Positions 62,572-64,000 of a stretch of DNA of 64,000 nucleotides are shown here, in pieces. The notes beneath the pieces were generated by a model. The model saw only the letters and a list, made by a program, of their open reading frames with translations. It made no database searches and had not been told where the DNA came from. The DNA is from Chitinophaga silvisoli. GTDB taxonomy: Bacteria; Bacteroidota; Bacteroidia; Chitinophagales; Chitinophagaceae. Where the stretch lies: positions 806,001 to 870,000 of the forward strand of contig NZ_QTJV01000001.1 in NCBI RefSeq assembly GCF_003412465.1, read 5' to 3'. The position numbers and the translations under genes were made by a program. Within the stretch, counting starts at the first letter, position 1; each line of letters starts with the position of its first letter.

Positions 62572-64000
62572 ATGAACATCTTAAACCAAAATCTACTTTT
62601 GGGGCTGCTTTCCTGTGCCCTGCTACCAGGTATTGCTGCACCTGTCAGCGCACAGACGCCCGCGATGTATGCTTCCATGAGGCAGACAGATAATATCCCA
62701 CACCATAAGGCAGGAACAATGTCACTTAAAGATGCATTGGTAAGGCTGAAAAAGCTGCAAAATATCCGTTTCGCATACAGGGAGGGACTGCTGGACGGTA
62801 AAATGGTCCCTGCGGACCTCGTAGACAGAGCAGAAACAATGGAGGCAGAAGCTGCCTTAAAATTATTACTGTCAGATTTCGCACTCGCTTATATGCGTGT
62901 CAACAAGACACAGTATTCTATTTATACCAGTGAAGCAAATGCGACTATTCTTAATTATAATTCACTCTTTGCCGATAAACTCAAAGGTAAAATTACCGGT
63001 CCTGATGGCGCTCCTGTACCAGGTGCCACTATCTCTGTAAAAGGTAATCCTTCTCTCGTAACTGTTGCCAATGATAAAGGAGAATTCGAACTCAATCTGA
63101 AAGATGCTGCACTACCTGTAGTTTTGGTTGTTTCATCCATTGGATTTGACAAACAGGAGATCACTGTAAACAGTGCCGCGGATGTTGTGAGCGTGAAACT
63201 GGCTGAATCCAATAAGGCACTTTCTGAAGTTGTAGTGACCGCATTGGGTATCAAAAAGGATAAGAAAGCACTGGCATATGCCGTCACCGAAGTAAAGGGT
63301 AGCGATTTTACGCAGGCCCGCGAGGTGAATGTAGCCAATGCACTGACGGGTAAAATTGCAGGCGTGAACGCCACCAGCCTGGCTAGCGGCCCTGGTGGTT
63401 CCAGCCGTGTGATCATCCGTGGTAACACCTCCCTTAATGGTGATAACCAACCCCTGTATGTGGTAAATGGTATGCCGATCGACAACACGACTCCAGGTGG
63501 TAGCCCTACTACCGGTGGGGGTGGTCAGAACGTAGACCGTGGCGATGGTATCGGTGGTATCAACCCTGATGATATCGAAACCATCAGCGTGCTGAAAGGT
63601 GGTACTGCTGCGGCCCTTTACGGCTCCCGTGCAGCCAATGGCGTTATCCTCATCACCACCAAGAAAGGGCGTTCCCGCAAAGGTATCGGGGTAGACTACA
63701 ACACCACTTTCACCGCAGAGACACCCTCTGTATATCCTGACTGGCAATATGAATATGGCCAGGGTGATGGCGGCGTAAAACCTTCGTCACAATCACAGGC
63801 GGTGACCTGGGGCCGCCGTAGCTGGGGTGCGAAAATGGATGGCCAGAACTACATCGCTTTCGATGGTAAGGAACATCCCTATTCCCCACAAAAGAATAAT
63901 ATTAAGAACTTCTACCGTACAGGTTCTACCTATACAAACACCGTTGCTTTTAACGGTGGTAATGAATCACTGAATTTCCGCTTCTCGCTGTCCAATACCA
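62572..64000 (+). CDS. SusC/RagA-family TonB-dependent transporter with STN domain (partial, runs off the right edge)
   Basis: The frame is open from ATG 62572 to the edge, giving 476 codons. A signal peptide (LLLGLLSCALLPGIAAPVSAQ) precedes an STN domain (about 45-120, MSLKDALVRLKKLQNIRFAY). A carboxypeptidase-D-like domain (about 140-220, LKGKITGPDGAPVPGATISV) leads to the SusC signature LSEVVVTALGIKKDKKA. The plug has VIIRGNTSLNGDNQPLYVVNG, in two blocks, and AALYGSRAANGVILITTKKG. The barrel lies outside the window, as would any SusD partner. STN plus adjacent sigma and FecR genes indicate a self-regulated uptake system. Confidence 0.95.
   Translation, partial: MNILNQNLLLGLLSCALLPGIAAPVSAQTPAMYASMRQTDNIPHHKAGTMSLKDALVRLKKLQNIRFAYREGLLDGKMVPADLVDRAETMEAEAALKLLLSDFALAYMRVNKTQYSIYTSEANATILNYNSLFADKLKGKITGPDGAPVPGATISVKGNPSLVTVANDKGEFELNLKDAALPVVLVVSSIGFDKQEITVNSAADVVSVKLAESNKALSEVVVTALGIKKDKKALAYAVTEVKGSDFTQAREVNVANALTGKIAGVNATSLASGPGGSSRVIIRGNTSLNGDNQPLYVVNGMPIDNTTPGGSPTTGGGGQNVDRGDGIGGINPDDIETISVLKGGTAAALYGSRAANGVILITTKKGRSRKGIGVDYNTTFTAETPSVYPDWQYEYGQGDGGVKPSSQSQAVTWGRRSWGAKMDGQNYIAFDGKEHPYSPQKNNIKNFYRTGSTYTNTVAFNGGNESLNFRFSLSNT

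Overview
The window looks like a chromosomal segment of a chitinolytic Bacteroidota, most likely Chitinophaga or a close relative. The evidence is the combination of SusC/SusD pairs, ECF sigma/FecR anti-sigma pairs, PorP/SprF-like proteins, type IX secretion (T9SS) C-terminal sorting domains of both type A and type B (gliding-motility/CHU_C style), multi-domain GH18 chitinases, and one good match to the Bacteroidetes promoter (TTTG, 19-nt spacer, TAnnTTTG). No rRNA, tRNA, CRISPR array, IS element or phage gene was recognised. Genus assignment is inference from gene content; no database search was possible.

Layout. (1) 1-434: a response-regulator receiver on the minus strand, cut by the window edge and lacking the phospho-acceptor Asp, then about 1.3 kb without a convincing gene. 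(2) 1784-6947: a type-B T9SS surface protein, a PorP/SprF protein and an OmpA/PD40 protein, closed by a strong terminator. (3) 7384-18649: a secreted degradation island: a twin-GH18 chitinase of 1370 residues on its own, then four closely spaced genes (a GH18-like protein with beta/gamma-crystallin and CBM6 modules, a GH18 chitinase with CBM6, a GH16 glucanase with CBM6, and a zinc metalloprotease with a crystallin module). Together the activities fit attack on fungal walls or arthropod cuticle (chitin, beta-glucan, protein).

(4) 18981-20802: ECF sigma and FecR. (5) 21222-45544: nine same-strand genes with gaps mostly of 6-38 nt: SusC (with STN domain), SusD, zinc metallopeptidase lipoprotein, DUF4302 lipoprotein, a 2974-residue beta-helix/IgGFc-binding/CHU_C surface protein, a second IgGFc/PKD/CHU_C protein, PorP, OmpA/PD40, PorP. 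This reads as one 24-kb unit joining a SusCD-type uptake locus to a T9SS surface-adhesin locus, and is the most unusual feature of the window. (6) 45682-50138: a collagen-like lipoprotein, a FecR-less ECF sigma factor, and on the minus strand a TPR sensor kinase and an OmpA lipoprotein.

(7) 50364-56739: a GH29 fucosidase with a recognisable promoter, then a SusC/SusD pair whose leader has three consecutive small hairpins with similar loops. (8) 56970-59098: endonuclease V, with an ECF sigma/FecR pair on the minus strand. (9) 59226-64000: a small uncharacterised ORF, a heparan-alpha-glucosaminide N-acetyltransferase-like membrane protein, and a third ECF sigma/FecR/SusC locus whose SusC runs off the window.

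How the parts fit. SusC proteins with an N-terminal STN domain signal through FecR to an ECF sigma factor, as established for FecA/FecR/FecI and TonB-transducer systems. This fits loci 4/5 and 9. The chitinases and protease carry type-A T9SS tails for export. The large adhesin-like proteins carry type-B tails and sit beside PorP/SprF and OmpA partners, as SprB sits near SprF/SprC/SprD in Flavobacterium.
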